64,000 nt of DNA from Erysipelotrichales bacterium (GTDB lineage: Bacteria; Bacillota_I; Bacilli_A; RF39; UBA660), in NCBI GenBank assembly GCA_022508565.1, contig JAFLUY010000007.1, positions 49,032-113,031 on the forward strand, written 5' to 3'. Shown one piece after another: positions 63,946 through 64,000 of the stretch; positions within the stretch are counted from its first letter, which is position 1; every line of letters starts with the position of its first letter. The position numbers were made by a program, and so were the translations under genes. A model generated the notes under the pieces. The model saw only the letters and a program-made list of their open reading frames with translations, did not search any database and had not been told where the DNA came from.

Positions 63946-64000
63946 ATGAAGAAAAGAAATGTAATATTATTAATAGTATTAATGGTAATCGGTTTTGCAG
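63946..64000 (+). CDS. N-terminus of a surface protein, cut by the window end
   Basis: AAGGAGA precedes ATG 63946. The 18 visible residues (MKKRNVILLIVLMVIGFA) form a signal/anchor almost the same as that of the 41622 protein (MKKLNLSLIVLLMVIGFA), so it is probably a paralogue. Confidence 0.7.
   Translation, partial: MKKRNVILLIVLMVIGFA

Noticed and set aside
1..64000. CRISPR array or insertion sequence
   Set aside because: No regularly spaced repeats, transposase or flanking terminal repeats were seen.
1..64000. Mycoplasma-type code (TGA as Trp)
   Set aside because: TGA ends several clear genes (for example scpA and clpP) and Trp positions use TGG.

Overview
The window is very AT-rich (by eye below one third G+C), uses the standard code (TGA is a stop, Trp is TGG), and carries Bacilli-type core genes: scpA/scpB, whiA, Bacillus-type dnaB and dnaI primosome proteins, two T-box leaders, an RNase J homologue, YtxH and a CotE-like spore coat protein. 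Most genes lie on the + strand. Together these suggest an uncultured, reduced-genome Bacilli lineage near the RF39/RFN20/Erysipelotrichales/Mollicutes side of the Firmicutes. CotE, Cse60 and a SpoVB-type flippase point to spore-forming ancestry or ability. No phage, insertion sequence or CRISPR array was seen.

Layout. 1-6.5 kb: a small membrane peptide, two tandem paralogues with a conserved Cys/His/Asp arrangement, miaB, then a membrane protein-scpA-scpB-pentapeptide-repeat operon and tRNA-Leu(CAA). 6.7-18.5 kb: mostly unrecognised proteins, a decaying GNAT acetyltransferase gene, a radical SAM protein, a Nudix-HD-ABC exporter operon, a PAS-REC-degenerate HD-GYP protein, surface proteins and whiA. 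18.5-22 kb: a candidate type I toxin-antitoxin locus next to clpP, a uridine kinase-like protein and gap. 22-32 kb: a large membrane protein with cohesin-like and dockerin-like parts, T-box-ileS (a type 2 enzyme with an altered GLHH motif), a CapA-like lipoprotein and an InlB-repeat surface protein. 32-43 kb: rpsD with a leader that can form a pseudoknot, a TatD nuclease, a GH31 glycosidase, an M29 aminopeptidase, T-box-leuS, an orphan zeta-toxin-like kinase and a secreted protein. 43-53 kb: HIT, CotE, GNAT, a second candidate type I toxin-antitoxin locus, a catalytically degenerate RNase J, and an operon of a 1327-residue protein with six winged-helix-like repeats followed by dnaB and dnaI. 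53-57 kb: a compact pilus-like cluster with no motor ATPase. 57-64 kb: Cse60, ATP-grasp, SpoVB-like flippase, trmB, a lipoprotein and a tightly overlapping envelope/YtxH operon. The window ends inside a paralogue of the 41.6 kb secreted protein.

The most unusual items are the six-repeat winged-helix protein co-transcribed with the helicase-loading genes, the pilus-like cluster with a pseudo-ATPase, two loci with TxpA/RatA-like toxin-antitoxin geometry, the GLHH-type IleS, and several enzymes that keep their fold but have lost catalytic residues (RNase J, HD-GYP, the TadZ-like ATPase).
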